Shown one piece after another: positions 35,702-45,089 of a stretch of DNA of 52,153 nucleotides. Each line of letters opens with the position of its first letter. Within the stretch, counting starts at the first letter, position 1. A program made the position numbers and the translations under genes. The notes beneath the pieces are model-generated. The model had not been told where the DNA came from and ran no database searches. It saw nothing but the letters and a program-made list of their open reading frames with translations. This stretch comes from Hyphomonadaceae bacterium BRH_c29 (lineage in GTDB: Bacteria; Pseudomonadota; Alphaproteobacteria; Caulobacterales; Hyphomonadaceae). The stretch spans positions 1 to 52,153 of the forward strand of contig LADW01000069.1 in the NCBI GenBank assembly GCA_000961695.1, written 5' to 3'.

Positions 35702-36952
35702 ATGCTTGATCTGTCCTTTCTTGATCCTCCTATAGAGGTTGCTGCCTCGAGCCCGCGGCTGGACATGATTCTGTCGCGGCTTCGGGCGCATGGCATGCGC
35801 GCATATCCGGCGAGCGATCCGATTGATTTTGAAGCGACCGAGCCTCTCCTGATCGATATGGAGAGCCTTCCTGCCGGGCTGCGTGACCGGAACGTGAAGC
35901 TGGGTGACGAAGCGGCGCGCCGCCCGCTCGTCCTGCTGACGCCGGACACAAAGCTCGCGGACGGCATCGATGCCCTGATCGTCAGCCGCGACAGCGACCT
36001 TGCTCTGTTGCGCGTGCGCCTCGCCTCCCTCGTAAGGCGTCAGGCCCGCACCGCTGAATTCCGTATCCGCCTTGAAACCGCCAGCGCGTTTGGCGCCGAT
36101 CAGGCCCCTGCCACCTCCGACAAGCGCCCCGAAGTGCTTTATCTGGGCGATGGGGGCGTTGGCTTCTTCTCGCTACGGGCCGCGCTCCAAGGGCACGACA
36201 TCGCCGTGACGGCAGCGCTGACCCTGCGCACGGCGGGCGATTACCTGAAGACCGGACGTTTCGCGGCGATCCTGGCTGACCTGACGCCCGGCGGCGGCGA
36301 CGCGGCGAGCCATGTTGACTGGAGCCGCGCCGAATCCGCATTGGCCGGCACGCCTATGTTTGTGCTCACTGAGCCCGGCGCAGATTTTTCGCAGGCACAC
36401 CTTGCCGCCCTGATGATGAGCACTGATCTGGTCGAGCATGGCGGCGATGCCGAAGCGCTGGCCGGACGTATCTCGCGCGCCATCCGCGATCATGCCGCGT
36501 CCGCTCCGGTCCTGCCTGCGCAGCTGCTGGCCACCCAGTCTGTTGACGAAGAAACCGGCCTTTTCAATCGCGACTTCATCAAGTCACACCTTGATCGCCA
36601 GATTTCGCTTTCGTCAGAACGCGGCGAACCGCTCTGTGTCATGACAATCAAGCTGGACGAAGAATTCACCGGCGCCCTGCCCGATTTCGCTCAGCTGATC
36701 CGTACGCGCGTTCGGGATACGGATTGCCTTGCACACTATGGCAGCGGGACGATCATCATCTCCACGCCCCTGACGCCCTATAGCGGCGCCGTGCGGCTGG
36801 CGGAACGCCTGATGACGACACTGGGACGCCAATCCAGCTTTGACGGGCTTCGTCTCAGCTGGCGCGTGGTTGAGAAACGGTCTTATCACACGGCAGGCAC
36901 CCTGCTGGCCGAAGGCCTGTCCGGCCCTTATACGCGCGAGCATGCCGCCTAA
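35702..36952 (+). CDS. PopA-like protein: receiver-like regions plus degenerate GGDEF domain
   Basis: A 416-aa cytoplasmic protein. Two receiver-like regions are suggested: about 15-115 and 143-265 (VLYLGDGGVGFFSLRAAL, AAILADLTPG), both lacking a clear phosphorylation pocket. A GGDEF-type domain follows (DEETGLFNRDFIKSHLDRQ). Its active-site motif is replaced by HYGSGTI, so it should not make c-di-GMP. The inhibitory-site motif RxxD is kept at Arg338-Asp341 with the correct spacing, so it could bind c-di-GMP. The layout and this residue pattern match PopA, the Caulobacter effector that directs CtrA degradation; homology is inferred. It converges on mfd with a 4-nt overlap. Confidence 0.65.
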   Translation: MLDLSFLDPPIEVAASSPRLDMILSRLRAHGMRAYPASDPIDFEATEPLLIDMESLPAGLRDRNVKLGDEAARRPLVLLTPDTKLADGIDALIVSRDSDLALLRVRLASLVRRQARTAEFRIRLETASAFGADQAPATSDKRPEVLYLGDGGVGFFSLRAALQGHDIAVTAALTLRTAGDYLKTGRFAAILADLTPGGGDAASHVDWSRAESALAGTPMFVLTEPGADFSQAHLAALMMSTDLVEHGGDAEALAGRISRAIRDHAASAPVLPAQLLATQSVDEETGLFNRDFIKSHLDRQISLSSERGEPLCVMTIKLDEEFTGALPDFAQLIRTRVRDTDCLAHYGSGTIIISTPLTPYSGAVRLAERLMTTLGRQSSFDGLRLSWRVVEKRSYHTAGTLLAEGLSGPYTREHAA

Positions 36953-39900
36953 GTGGTAACCAGCCCTGCGGCTGCTTCAAGTTCTTTCAGGAAGGCCCGC
37001 ACGCGGCCAAGCCGCGTGACGGGATCTCCGCCGGTGTATGAATGCACCAGCTTGGAGTCTGGTCTCAGGCGCAGGACGTTCGGACGGGAACGAACAAGGT
37101 CCATCAGGCGCGCCGGATCGAGCACGGTGTCCGGCCGGAACGCGAACACGGCGCCTTTGTCGCCCGCATCCAGCTTTTCAATGCCGAGCGCCTTGCACTG
37201 AACCTTGATCGCGGTGACTTCGAGCAACTGCTTGGTGGCATCCGGCAGCGGTCCGAACCGGTCGATCAGTTCGGCGGCAAAGCCCTCGCGTTCCTGGCCG
37301 GTCGAGATGTCCGACAGGCGCCGGTACAGCGACAGGCGGATCGAAAGGTCCTCGACATAGTCTTCCGGGATCAGGACAGCGACGCCCAGATTGATCTGCG
37401 GCGACCAGTCGTCCGCGACATCCTCGTCGCCCTGCGCGCCAGACCTCAACGCCTTCACGGCGTCTTCCAGCATGGACTGGTAAAGTTCAACCCCAACTTC
37501 GCGGACATGACCGGATTGCTGGTCGCCCAGAAGATTGCCCGACCCGCGCATGTCGAGGTCGTGGCTGGCCAGCTGGAAGCCGGCGCCGAGACTGTCAAGC
37601 GATTGCAGCACGCGCAGGCGCCGCTCTGCTGTCTCTGTGATGACCTTGTCTCTCGGCGTCGTGAAATAGGCATAGGCGCGCAATTTCGACCGCCCCACCC
37701 GTCCGCGCAGCTGATAAAGCTGTGCCAGTCCGAACATGTCGGCGCGGTGAATGATCAGCGTGTTGGCGCGCGGAATATCGAGGCCGCTTTCCACGATGGT
37801 GGTCGAGAGCAGGACATCATACTTGCCTTCATAGAAGGCCGTCATGATGTCTTCCAGCTCGCCTGCCGCCATCTGGCCGTGCGCAACGATGAAGGACACT
37901 TCCGGAACATGGTCCGTAAGGAAACGTTCGAGCTTGTCGAGGTCCTGAATGCGCGGTGCCACGAAGAAGGCCTGACCACCCCGGTACTTCTCGCGCAGCA
38001 GGGCTTCGCGCAGTGTGATCGTGTCTTCTTCGGTGATATAAGTGCGCACCGACAGACGGTCGACTGGCGGTGTCGCAATGATCGACAGATCCCGGATGCC
38101 GGTCAGGGCCATCTGGAGGGTGCGCGGGATAGGCGTTGCTGACAGGGTCAGCACGTGCACATCCGCCTTCAGTTCCTTTAGACGTTCCTTGTGTTTCACA
38201 CCGAAGCGTTGCTCCTCATCCACGATCAGCAGACCGAGACGCTTGAACTCAATCGTCTTGGCAAGCAGGGCATGCGTGCCGACAACGACATCCACGCCGC
38301 CTTCGGTAATGCCGGTGCGCGTTTCTGAGGCGTCTTTCGAGCCGACCAGGCGTGACAGGTGGCGCACCTTAAGCGGCCAACCGGCAAAACGCTCTTCAAA
38401 CGTCTTGTAGTGCTGGCGCGCCAGCAGCGTCGTCGGCGCAATCACAGCAACCTGTTTGCCGCTCATGGCCGCCACGAAGGCGGCACGAAGGGCGACCTCT
38501 GTCTTGCCGAAGCCAACGTCGCCGCAAATCAACCGGTCCATTGGGCGTCCGGACCCAAGGTCCCCCAGAACGTCCTCGATTGCGTTCAGCTGGTCGTCTG
38601 TTTCTTCATATGGGAAGCGTGCAGCAAACTCTTCGTACAGACCTTGTCCGGCATTCACCACTTCGGCGCGTTTCAGTTCGCGCGCCGCCGCGATGGCCAT
38701 AAGCTCGGCTGCCATTTCGAGAATGCGCTTCTTGGCTTTCGCCTTGCGGGTCTGCCAGCCAGCGCCGCCCAAGCGGTCAAGCTGGCTTTCCGACTCTTCA
38801 GAGCCGTAGCGCGAAATGAGGTCGATATTCTCAACCGGCAGGAAAATCGTGTCGCCGCCGGCATATTCCAATTGCAAACAGTCGTGCGGCGCGCCGGTGA
38901 CGTCCAGCGTCTTCAGGCCGACATAGCGCCCCACACCATGGTCGACGTGAACAACAAGATCGCCCGCGTCCAGTGTTGCTGCGTCGGTGATGAAATGCGC
39001 CGACTTCCGCTTGCGGCGCGGGGCGGCCAGACGGTCACCGAGAATATCGGCTTCGGAAATGATGGCGAAGTCTGCGCTGACGAAGCCGGTCTCCAGCGGA
39101 ATCTCGACAACAGAGGCCTCCGCCTTCCGGGCTGCTTCAAGCGAGTGAACGTGGACAAGATCGTCCAGGCCGTGATCGGCAAGAACATTGATCAGACGAT
39201 CCGCCGAGCCTGTCGACCACGCCGCGAACACAATATGATGCCCGGACGACCGCAGCGCCTTTGTATGCGCAATCGTCGCTTCGAAAATGTTCCCCTGACT
39301 GAGCATCCGCTCAGGCGCGAAGTCGCGGCCCCGGCGAACTTCCATATCATAGTGGCCGGGTGCAGGTTCCGATGGGCTGAAACGCGCAACGGCATGGCCG
39401 TTCAGACGCTGCTCCAGCTCTGACGGGCCGAGGAAAAGCGCTTCCGGTGCCAGAACTTTCGACGCGCGGGCGTCTCCGCCACCAGCTTCGAGGCGCGCCT
39501 GATAATAGTCTGTCGCCTGAGACAGCCGCTCTGCCGCCGCCTCACCCGAAAGATGGCCGAAGCCGAACAGCGCGGTGTCACCGACATAGTCGAACAGCGT
39601 ATCGAGATGGTCATGGAACAGAGACAGCCATGCTTCCACGCCCTGCCGTCGGATCGAGGCCCGCGCGGCCTCGTACATCGGGTCACCGGAAGGTGGCCCG
39701 AATACCTCGAGATATTTCTCGCGGAACCGGCTCAGCACATCATCGTCGAACAGGATTTCGCTGACCGGCGCGAACGCGACCGAACGGGTCTCGCCGGTGG
39801 AGCGCTGGGTCTCCGTGTCGAAGGTCCGGATCGTCTCCAGCGTATCGCCGAAAAAATCGAGGCGCAGGGGTTCCCCGGCGGTTGGCGGGAAGATGTCGAT

Positions 39901-40410
39901 GATGCCGCCCCGGATCGCGTATTCGCCCTGCTCGCGCACAGTCCCGGCGCGAACATATCCGTTGACCAGAAGATACTCGTTCAGCTCCTTCTGGCTGACG
40001 GTCTGCCCGGCAATCATGGAGAACGAGGACCGCCGCATCGTCTCAAGCGGCGGAACGCGCTGCACGATGGAAGACGCGGTTGTCACGACCAGAAGCGGGC
40101 CTTGCGAGGCCTCATAGCGAGACAGGCGCGCGAGGGCCGCGCAACGGCGGGCGGCGACACTGGCCGTCGGGCTCACCCGGTCATAGGGCAGCACGTCCCA
40201 GCCCGGCAGGTCTACCTGGTCGAGCCGTGGAGAGATGAATTCAGCAAACCGGCGCGCCGTGGCGGCGGTCTTGTCATCGCGCGCGACATACACGCCGATT
40301 CCGCCCCGCGCCTGCAGCGCCGGAATGAACGCCATGAGGTCTGCCCCAAAGGGCGCGCCAGCCAGCGCAGCCGGTCCACTCAGCGATTTCAGGAGTTCGA
40401 CAGGTGTCAT
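36949..40410 (-). CDS. mfd: Transcription-repair coupling factor
   Basis: A 1153-aa ATP-dependent translocase that removes stalled RNA polymerase and recruits UvrA. A UvrB-like N-terminal module is followed by an RNA-polymerase-binding CarD-like domain (GDLVVHVDHGVGRYVGLKTLDV), then the RecG-like helicase core: GDVGFGKTEVALRAAF (motif I), the DEEQRFGVKHKERLK block (motif II), LSATPIPRTLQMAL (motif III), TTIVESGLDIPRANTLI and QLRGRVGRSKLRAYAYF. The C-terminal domain is intact. AAGG lies upstream of ATG 40410. It follows sdhE by 52 bp. Confidence 0.97.
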   Translation of the reverse strand: MTPVELLKSLSGPAALAGAPFGADLMAFIPALQARGGIGVYVARDDKTAATARRFAEFISPRLDQVDLPGWDVLPYDRVSPTASVAARRCAALARLSRYEASQGPLLVVTTASSIVQRVPPLETMRRSSFSMIAGQTVSQKELNEYLLVNGYVRAGTVREQGEYAIRGGIIDIFPPTAGEPLRLDFFGDTLETIRTFDTETQRSTGETRSVAFAPVSEILFDDDVLSRFREKYLEVFGPPSGDPMYEAARASIRRQGVEAWLSLFHDHLDTLFDYVGDTALFGFGHLSGEAAAERLSQATDYYQARLEAGGGDARASKVLAPEALFLGPSELEQRLNGHAVARFSPSEPAPGHYDMEVRRGRDFAPERMLSQGNIFEATIAHTKALRSSGHHIVFAAWSTGSADRLINVLADHGLDDLVHVHSLEAARKAEASVVEIPLETGFVSADFAIISEADILGDRLAAPRRKRKSAHFITDAATLDAGDLVVHVDHGVGRYVGLKTLDVTGAPHDCLQLEYAGGDTIFLPVENIDLISRYGSEESESQLDRLGGAGWQTRKAKAKKRILEMAAELMAIAAARELKRAEVVNAGQGLYEEFAARFPYEETDDQLNAIEDVLGDLGSGRPMDRLICGDVGFGKTEVALRAAFVAAMSGKQVAVIAPTTLLARQHYKTFEERFAGWPLKVRHLSRLVGSKDASETRTGITEGGVDVVVGTHALLAKTIEFKRLGLLIVDEEQRFGVKHKERLKELKADVHVLTLSATPIPRTLQMALTGIRDLSIIATPPVDRLSVRTYITEEDTITLREALLREKYRGGQAFFVAPRIQDLDKLERFLTDHVPEVSFIVAHGQMAAGELEDIMTAFYEGKYDVLLSTTIVESGLDIPRANTLIIHRADMFGLAQLYQLRGRVGRSKLRAYAYFTTPRDKVITETAERRLRVLQSLDSLGAGFQLASHDLDMRGSGNLLGDQQSGHVREVGVELYQSMLEDAVKALRSGAQGDEDVADDWSPQINLGVAVLIPEDYVEDLSIRLSLYRRLSDISTGQEREGFAAELIDRFGPLPDATKQLLEVTAIKVQCKALGIEKLDAGDKGAVFAFRPDTVLDPARLMDLVRSRPNVLRLRPDSKLVHSYTGGDPVTRLGRVRAFLKELEAAAGLVTT

Positions 40411-40462
40411 GCCAGACCTTCAGACGCAGATAGGCCGCGAGCCCGTGCGTGAAAGCGCCCGC

Positions 40463-40723
40463 TCAACCGGCCTGCGCGGCGTACTTGAATGCGATCAATT
40501 GGTCCAGAACCATGCTGCGGTCATCCTCCGGAACCTCGTTCTGGCCCACCAGCCAGGCAAACACTTCCCAATCCGGCAGATCCAGCAGCGCTTCGAACTG
40601 GTCGAGCTGGGCCGCGTCATACGTGTCGAGGTACTGGTCGGCGAAACTGCCCATAAGGAGGTCCATTTCGCGGAATCCCCGGCGCCAGGCGCGGAATTTG
40701 AGCTTTCGGCGGCGGGTGTCCAT
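40463..40723 (-). CDS. sdhE: Succinate dehydrogenase assembly factor SdhE
   Basis: An 86-aa protein that helps attach FAD to succinate dehydrogenase. The RGxxE motif is in RAWRRGFREMDLLMG, followed by the helical bundle with LLDLPDWEVFAWLVGQNEVPE. I start it at ATG 40723, with GGAG 8 nt upstream; the same frame is open much further upstream, but that part is antisense to recG. The recG/sdhE/mfd cluster is a common alphaproteobacterial arrangement. Confidence 0.92.
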   Translation of the reverse strand: MDTRRRKLKFRAWRRGFREMDLLMGSFADQYLDTYDAAQLDQFEALLDLPDWEVFAWLVGQNEVPEDDRSMVLDQLIAFKYAAQAG

Positions 40724-40740
40724 GGGGCTGCTCCGTTCGT

Positions 40741-40792
40741 ATGGCACAGACATAGGGCCTTTCCCGGCCCGGTCAAAGCGACGTTGTGCCAT
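40741..40792. promoter_or_regulatory. Inverted repeat in the sdhE-recG divergent region
   Basis: ATGGCACA (40741-40748) and TGTGCCAT (40785-40792) form a perfect 8-bp inverted repeat 36 bp apart in the 96-bp gap between divergent genes. It may be a paired operator or a long-range hairpin. No regulator is recognised. Confidence 0.3.
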
Positions 40793-40819
40793 CGCAAGGC
40801 GCAGCTTAGGTTCGACCCA

Positions 40820-42880
40820 ATGCGTGACGAACGACTCTACCCCCTGTTTGAAGGCCTCGATTCCCTTTCTGGTGTCGGGCCGAAGCTGAAACCCGCCCTG
40901 GAACGGCTGGTGGACGGCGAGCACGTGTGGGACCTGCTGCTGCACCTGCCGGAACGTTGGCTCGACCGGCGCGTGAGACCGTCGATTGACGCGACCGAGT
41001 TCGGTGAGGTCGCCACGGTGAAAGGCGAAGTGCACGCCTACCACGCGCCCTACAATGACAAGTCCCCGCACCGGATCCAGTTGTTCGACGGAACCGGCTT
41101 CCTGACGCTCGCCTTCTTCCGGGCCGATGGGCGCTGGCTGCAGGGCCAGTTCCCCATTGGCAAGGAGCGGATCGTCTCCGGCCGGATCGAGGATTTTCGC
41201 GGGGAACGTCAGATGACGCATCCCGACTACATTATCGACCCCGCACGCGGCGCGCCGCCGCCCGCTGTGGAGCCGATTTACAGCCTGACCGCCGGGCTGA
41301 CCAACAAACGCGTTCACGGCTTTGCCGAACAGGCGCTGACACGCGTGCCGGATGACCTGCCCGAATGGGCAGACACAGGCCTCGTCGAAGCCAAGCGCTG
41401 GCCGTCGTTCAAGGAGGCGCTGCAATGGATGCACGCGCCGGAGACCTACGACGAGGAGCGCTTTGTACTCGCCCGGGAGCGCCTCGCCTATGACGAAGCC
41501 CTGGCCCGGGAAAGTGCTTTTGCAATGGCCCGCCTGGCCAGAAAGCGACGCACGGCCCCGAGCGTTCCCGTCGCCGAGGAACGCATCGCCGAGCTGATAC
41601 GCTCGCTGCCCTTCACACCGACCGGCGCGCAGACCCATGCGGCCGAACAGATCGCCGAGGATATGGCGGGCACCTTTCCAATGCGGCGGATGCTGCAGGG
41701 TGATGTCGGCTCGGGCAAGACGCTCGTCGGCGCGATGGCCGCTGTTCAGGCGGCGGCGGGCGGTTTTCAGGCGGCTTTCATGGCACCGACTGAAGTGCTG
41801 GCACGGCAACAGTATGAGACGCTTACGAAGCTGCTATCGCCCCTCGGCTATACAGTCGCGGCGCTGTCAGGACGAGACAAGGGATCGTCACGCGAGGCGA
41901 CGCTGATGGGGCTGGCCGACGGCTCAATCCAGATCATTGCGGGCACGCACGCCCTGTTCCAGGACACCGTCCGGTTCCGCAATCTGGGCCTGGTCATCGT
42001 GGATGAGCAACACCGTTTCGGAGTCGCCGACCGGATGCGCCTCGCGGGCAAAGCCGTCAGCCCTCACATGCTGGTGATGAGCGCGACACCGATTCCGCGC
42101 ACACTGGCGCAGGCGGTGAACGGTGATCTGGACGTCTCCATCCTCGACGAGAAGCCGGCAGGCCGCAAACCGGTCGAGACGCGCGCCCTTCCGGATACGC
42201 GCATGGACGAGGTTGTTGACGCGGTAGGCCGGGCCATTTCCCGCGGTGAGCGCGTCTTCTGGGTCTGCCCCAAAGTGGATGTGGATGACGACGATTCAAC
42301 GGCGGTCGGCCGCTATGCGATGCTCAGCAAGCAGCTGAATGTGCCTGTGGGGCTCGTGCATGGTCGCCTGAAACCCACCGAGAAAGATGCCGCGCTGGAA
42401 GACTTCCGTACCGGCGCGACACGCGTCCTTGTGGCGACGACGGTGATCGAAGTGGGCGTAGATGTGCCCGAAGCAACGATCATGGTGATCGAGCGTGCCG
42501 AAGGGTTCGGGTTGGCCCAGCTGCACCAGCTGCGCGGACGCGTTGGGCGCGGCGACAAGCCGTCCTACTGCCTGCTCCTCTACCGCCCCCCGCTCGGCGA
42601 CATGGCGCGCGAACGCATCGAGACGCTGCGCAGAACGGATGACGGTTTCGAGATCGCCGAGGCGGATTTCAAGCTGCGTGGTCCCGGCGACATTCTCGGC
42701 CTGCGGCAGGCCGGTGCCACCGATTACCGCGTCATTGATCTGTCAAAGGATGCCGCGCTCCTTGCCATTGCGGCGAAGGATGCCGAAGCGCTGGTCAATT
42801 CAGATCCGGACCTTGAGTCGGTTCGGGGCCGGGCTCTGCGCCTGGTGCGGGAACTGATGGTGCCTCGGGTGCTTTCTTAG
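40820..42880 (+). CDS. recG: ATP-dependent DNA helicase RecG
   Basis: A 686-aa helicase that remodels stalled forks and recombination intermediates. The wedge/OB domain is N-terminal (TVKGEVHAYHAPYND, HRIQLFDGTGFLTLAFF). Helicase blocks are MLQGDVGSGKTLVGAMAA, MAPTEVLARQQYETL, VDEQHRFGVADRMRL, MSATPIPRTLAQAV, ATTVIEVGVDVPEATIMVIE and QLRGRVGRGDKPSYCLLL. ATG at 40820 gives the normal RecG length; the frame is open far upstream but only across antisense of sdhE and mfd. The last 86 bases overlap the convergent DUF502 gene. Confidence 0.96.
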   Translation: MRDERLYPLFEGLDSLSGVGPKLKPALERLVDGEHVWDLLLHLPERWLDRRVRPSIDATEFGEVATVKGEVHAYHAPYNDKSPHRIQLFDGTGFLTLAFFRADGRWLQGQFPIGKERIVSGRIEDFRGERQMTHPDYIIDPARGAPPPAVEPIYSLTAGLTNKRVHGFAEQALTRVPDDLPEWADTGLVEAKRWPSFKEALQWMHAPETYDEERFVLARERLAYDEALARESAFAMARLARKRRTAPSVPVAEERIAELIRSLPFTPTGAQTHAAEQIAEDMAGTFPMRRMLQGDVGSGKTLVGAMAAVQAAAGGFQAAFMAPTEVLARQQYETLTKLLSPLGYTVAALSGRDKGSSREATLMGLADGSIQIIAGTHALFQDTVRFRNLGLVIVDEQHRFGVADRMRLAGKAVSPHMLVMSATPIPRTLAQAVNGDLDVSILDEKPAGRKPVETRALPDTRMDEVVDAVGRAISRGERVFWVCPKVDVDDDDSTAVGRYAMLSKQLNVPVGLVHGRLKPTEKDAALEDFRTGATRVLVATTVIEVGVDVPEATIMVIERAEGFGLAQLHQLRGRVGRGDKPSYCLLLYRPPLGDMARERIETLRRTDDGFEIAEADFKLRGPGDILGLRQAGATDYRVIDLSKDAALLAIAAKDAEALVNSDPDLESVRGRALRLVRELMVPRVLS

Positions 42881-43589
42881 TTTTCTTGCCATTGGCCGCC
42901 TCAATCGCCGCCTTCACGTCCGGATGCTCCGGGACGACCAGACCCGCCGATAGAATCATGCGGGCCCCCTCTTCGACGGTCATGTGCAGCTTGATCGTAT
43001 CCTCGGCCTTCACAAACATGATGAAGCCAGAAGTCGGGTTCGGGGTCGTGGGCACGAACACGCCAATAAACTCGTCGCCAAGATGCGTTTTCACTTCGCC
43101 TCGCGCTGGGGCGGCGATGAAACCAAGGCACCAGCTGTCCTTGCGTGGGAACTCGATCAGCACGCATTCCCGGAACTGTTCGGTCGGGTTGTTGGCAAAC
43201 ACCTCCACCAATTGCTTGAATGAGGAATAAACTGTCCGGATGAGCGGAAGCCTGCTGAGAACCCGGTCGGTGATCCCGACGACCGAGCGCCCGAGCAGAT
43301 TGGTTGTGATCGCGCCAAGGATCGTGAGGAACAGGACCAGCACAATCACGCCGAAGCCCGGCACGGCATAATTCAGATAGGTTTCCGGTCGCAGCTGTTC
43401 CGGCAGAATCGGGACGACACGCTCATCAATGTAATTGATGAAAATCTGGAGGATCGTGAAAGTCACCACGATGGGCGCCGCAATCACCATACCGGCAAAG
43501 AAACGGCCTCGCAGCCAGGCCCACGGGCTAACGACGGGTGGTTTTTCCACCTCCAGCATCCCCATGTCCTTCTTTGGCTTCTTGGCCAT
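42795..43589 (-). CDS. DUF502 family membrane protein
   Basis: A 264-aa protein with two N-terminal membrane segments (about 28-50 and 75-98) and a soluble domain. LRGRFFAGMVIAAPIVVTFTIL, LPLIRTVYSSFKQLVEVF, and FVPTTPNPTSGFIMFV are DUF502 signatures. The function is not established. The C-terminal tail is rich in Pro/Glu/Lys and is encoded antisense to the end of recG. ATG at 43589 has a strong AAGGAG site. Confidence 0.88.
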   Translation of the reverse strand: MAKKPKKDMGMLEVEKPPVVSPWAWLRGRFFAGMVIAAPIVVTFTILQIFINYIDERVVPILPEQLRPETYLNYAVPGFGVIVLVLFLTILGAITTNLLGRSVVGITDRVLSRLPLIRTVYSSFKQLVEVFANNPTEQFRECVLIEFPRKDSWCLGFIAAPARGEVKTHLGDEFIGVFVPTTPNPTSGFIMFVKAEDTIKLHMTVEEGARMILSAGLVVPEHPDVKAAIEAANGKKTKKAPEAPSVPAPGAEPGPEPTQGPDLN

Positions 43590-43672
43590 GTATCGCTCCT
43601 TGCCGACCGTGCGTCATGCTCTCGCAGGGGAAGAGCTTGGCGCGCCCTTTCTTCCCTGTAATTGTGGCGAAG

Positions 43673-44683
43673 ATGGGAAGTACTGAACAGATCACAAGCG
43701 CACTTCAGGCATGGGCCACGGTTAAATTTGGCCCTGGCGTGTCCGTTATTGACCTGAAACGCCTGTCCGGCGGTGCCAGTCAGGAAACCTGGGCATTTGG
43801 GGTCACCGGAAACGGCCACGACCGCGCCCTGATTCTGCGCCGGGCACCGGGCGGCGTTTCCAATGCGCGCTCCTCCGAAGCGATTGGTCTTGCTGTGGAA
43901 GCGACGCTTCTGAGCCATGCGGCAGAGGCGGGCGTACCCGTCCCACCGGTTCTCGGCGTGTCAGAGGCCGGCACCGCGCTGGGTCAGGCGTTCATCATGG
44001 ACCGGATCAGCGGCGAGACACTCGGCCGGAAAATCCTGCGCGATGAGGAATTTGCTGAGGCCCGAAACGTCCTGTCCCGCCAGTGCGGTGAGGCGCTGGC
44101 CCGGATCCACTCGATTCCCACGGATGGGTTGCCCGAGCTACCGGTGAGCGATGGGCTGAGCCAACTGGCGAAGTACGAAGCGATCTATCGCGCCTTTGAC
44201 CTGCCCCGGCCCGTCTTTGAACTCGCGATTTCCTGGCTGAAAGCCAATGCCCCAGAGCCTCAGCCCGTTGTCCTCGTCCATGGCGACTTCCGGCTCGGCA
44301 ATCTGATGGTTGCAGCCGAAGGGCTTACGTCTGTGCTCGACTGGGAACTCGCCCATATTGGTGATCCACGCGAAGACATCGCCTGGCTTTGCGTGAATTC
44401 CTGGCGCTTTGGACACGCTGACAAGCGCGTGGGCGGGTTCGGTGACCTGCCCGACCTTCTGGACGCCTATGCAGAGGCTGGCGGCGCCCGCTTCTCCCCG
44501 CGTGACATCGACTGGTGGGAAATGCTGGGCAGCCTCAAATGGGGCATCATGTGCATGATCATGTACGAGGCTTTCCGGTCTGGCGCTGATCCGAGCGTCG
44601 AACGGGCTGCTATCGGGCGGCGCGTCTCGGAAACCGAGATCGACCTTGTGAACCTGCTGGAAGGAGTGCGGGAACATGCATGA
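43673..44683 (+). CDS. Phosphotransferase family protein (aminoglycoside phosphotransferase fold)
   Basis: A 336-aa kinase-like protein. LSGGASQETWAF is the nucleotide loop, VHGDFRLGNLMV the catalytic loop, and LDWELAHIGDPREDIAWL the metal-binding Asp motif. It belongs to the group related to the kinase domain of ACAD10/11, which is often paired with acyl-CoA metabolism, not antibiotic resistance. The true substrate is unknown. ATG at 43673 is chosen as the first good methionine before the domain; its ribosome binding site is weak. It overlaps the next gene by 8 nt. Confidence 0.87.
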   Translation: MGSTEQITSALQAWATVKFGPGVSVIDLKRLSGGASQETWAFGVTGNGHDRALILRRAPGGVSNARSSEAIGLAVEATLLSHAAEAGVPVPPVLGVSEAGTALGQAFIMDRISGETLGRKILRDEEFAEARNVLSRQCGEALARIHSIPTDGLPELPVSDGLSQLAKYEAIYRAFDLPRPVFELAISWLKANAPEPQPVVLVHGDFRLGNLMVAAEGLTSVLDWELAHIGDPREDIAWLCVNSWRFGHADKRVGGFGDLPDLLDAYAEAGGARFSPRDIDWWEMLGSLKWGIMCMIMYEAFRSGADPSVERAAIGRRVSETEIDLVNLLEGVREHA

Positions 44684-45059
44684 CGCCCCCTCAACCGCCG
44701 AACTCGTCGAAGCCGTGAAGCGCTTCATCGACGACACCGCCGCGCCGCAGCTGACAGGGCATGCTGCCTTCCACGCGCGGGTCGCCTCCAACGTGCTAAG
44801 CACCGTTCTGCGGGAGCTGGAACAGAGACCGGACGCCGAATCATCGGAACGGGCAAGACTGGTCGAGTTGCTGTCTGCCGATCCTGGCGCGTCGCTGAGC
44901 TCGCTCAATCGCACCCTATGCGAGCGCATTCAGTCCGGCGACATGGACCTTTCCACAGATGGCCTGCTGGACCATCTAAAAACGACCACAATTGCCCAGT
45001 TGTCTGTCGATCAACCTCACTATTCAGGGCTGGCTCGCGCGTTGCATCCACGTGGCTGA
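44676..45059 (+). CDS. DUF6285 family protein
   Basis: A 127-aa soluble, mostly helical protein (ELVEAVKRFIDDTAAPQLTGHAAFHARVASNVL, then LCERIQSGDMDL). It resembles small proteins found directly after ACAD10-type phosphotransferase genes and now called DUF6285. Its start overlaps the phosphotransferase stop, implying joint function, perhaps as a partner subunit; that role is inferred. Confidence 0.75.
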   Translation: MHDAPSTAELVEAVKRFIDDTAAPQLTGHAAFHARVASNVLSTVLRELEQRPDAESSERARLVELLSADPGASLSSLNRTLCERIQSGDMDLSTDGLLDHLKTTTIAQLSVDQPHYSGLARALHPRG

Positions 45060-45089
45060 GCCACAAGCCGCAACCGGACACACGCCGTA

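Noticed and set aside
40235..40819. Upstream extension of the recG frame by 195 codons
   Set aside because: It overlaps the start of mfd and all of sdhE on the other strand, and RecG has its normal length from ATG 40820.
40724..41809. Upstream extension of the sdhE frame to 448 codons
   Set aside because: Only the last 86 codons match SdhE. The rest is antisense to recG.
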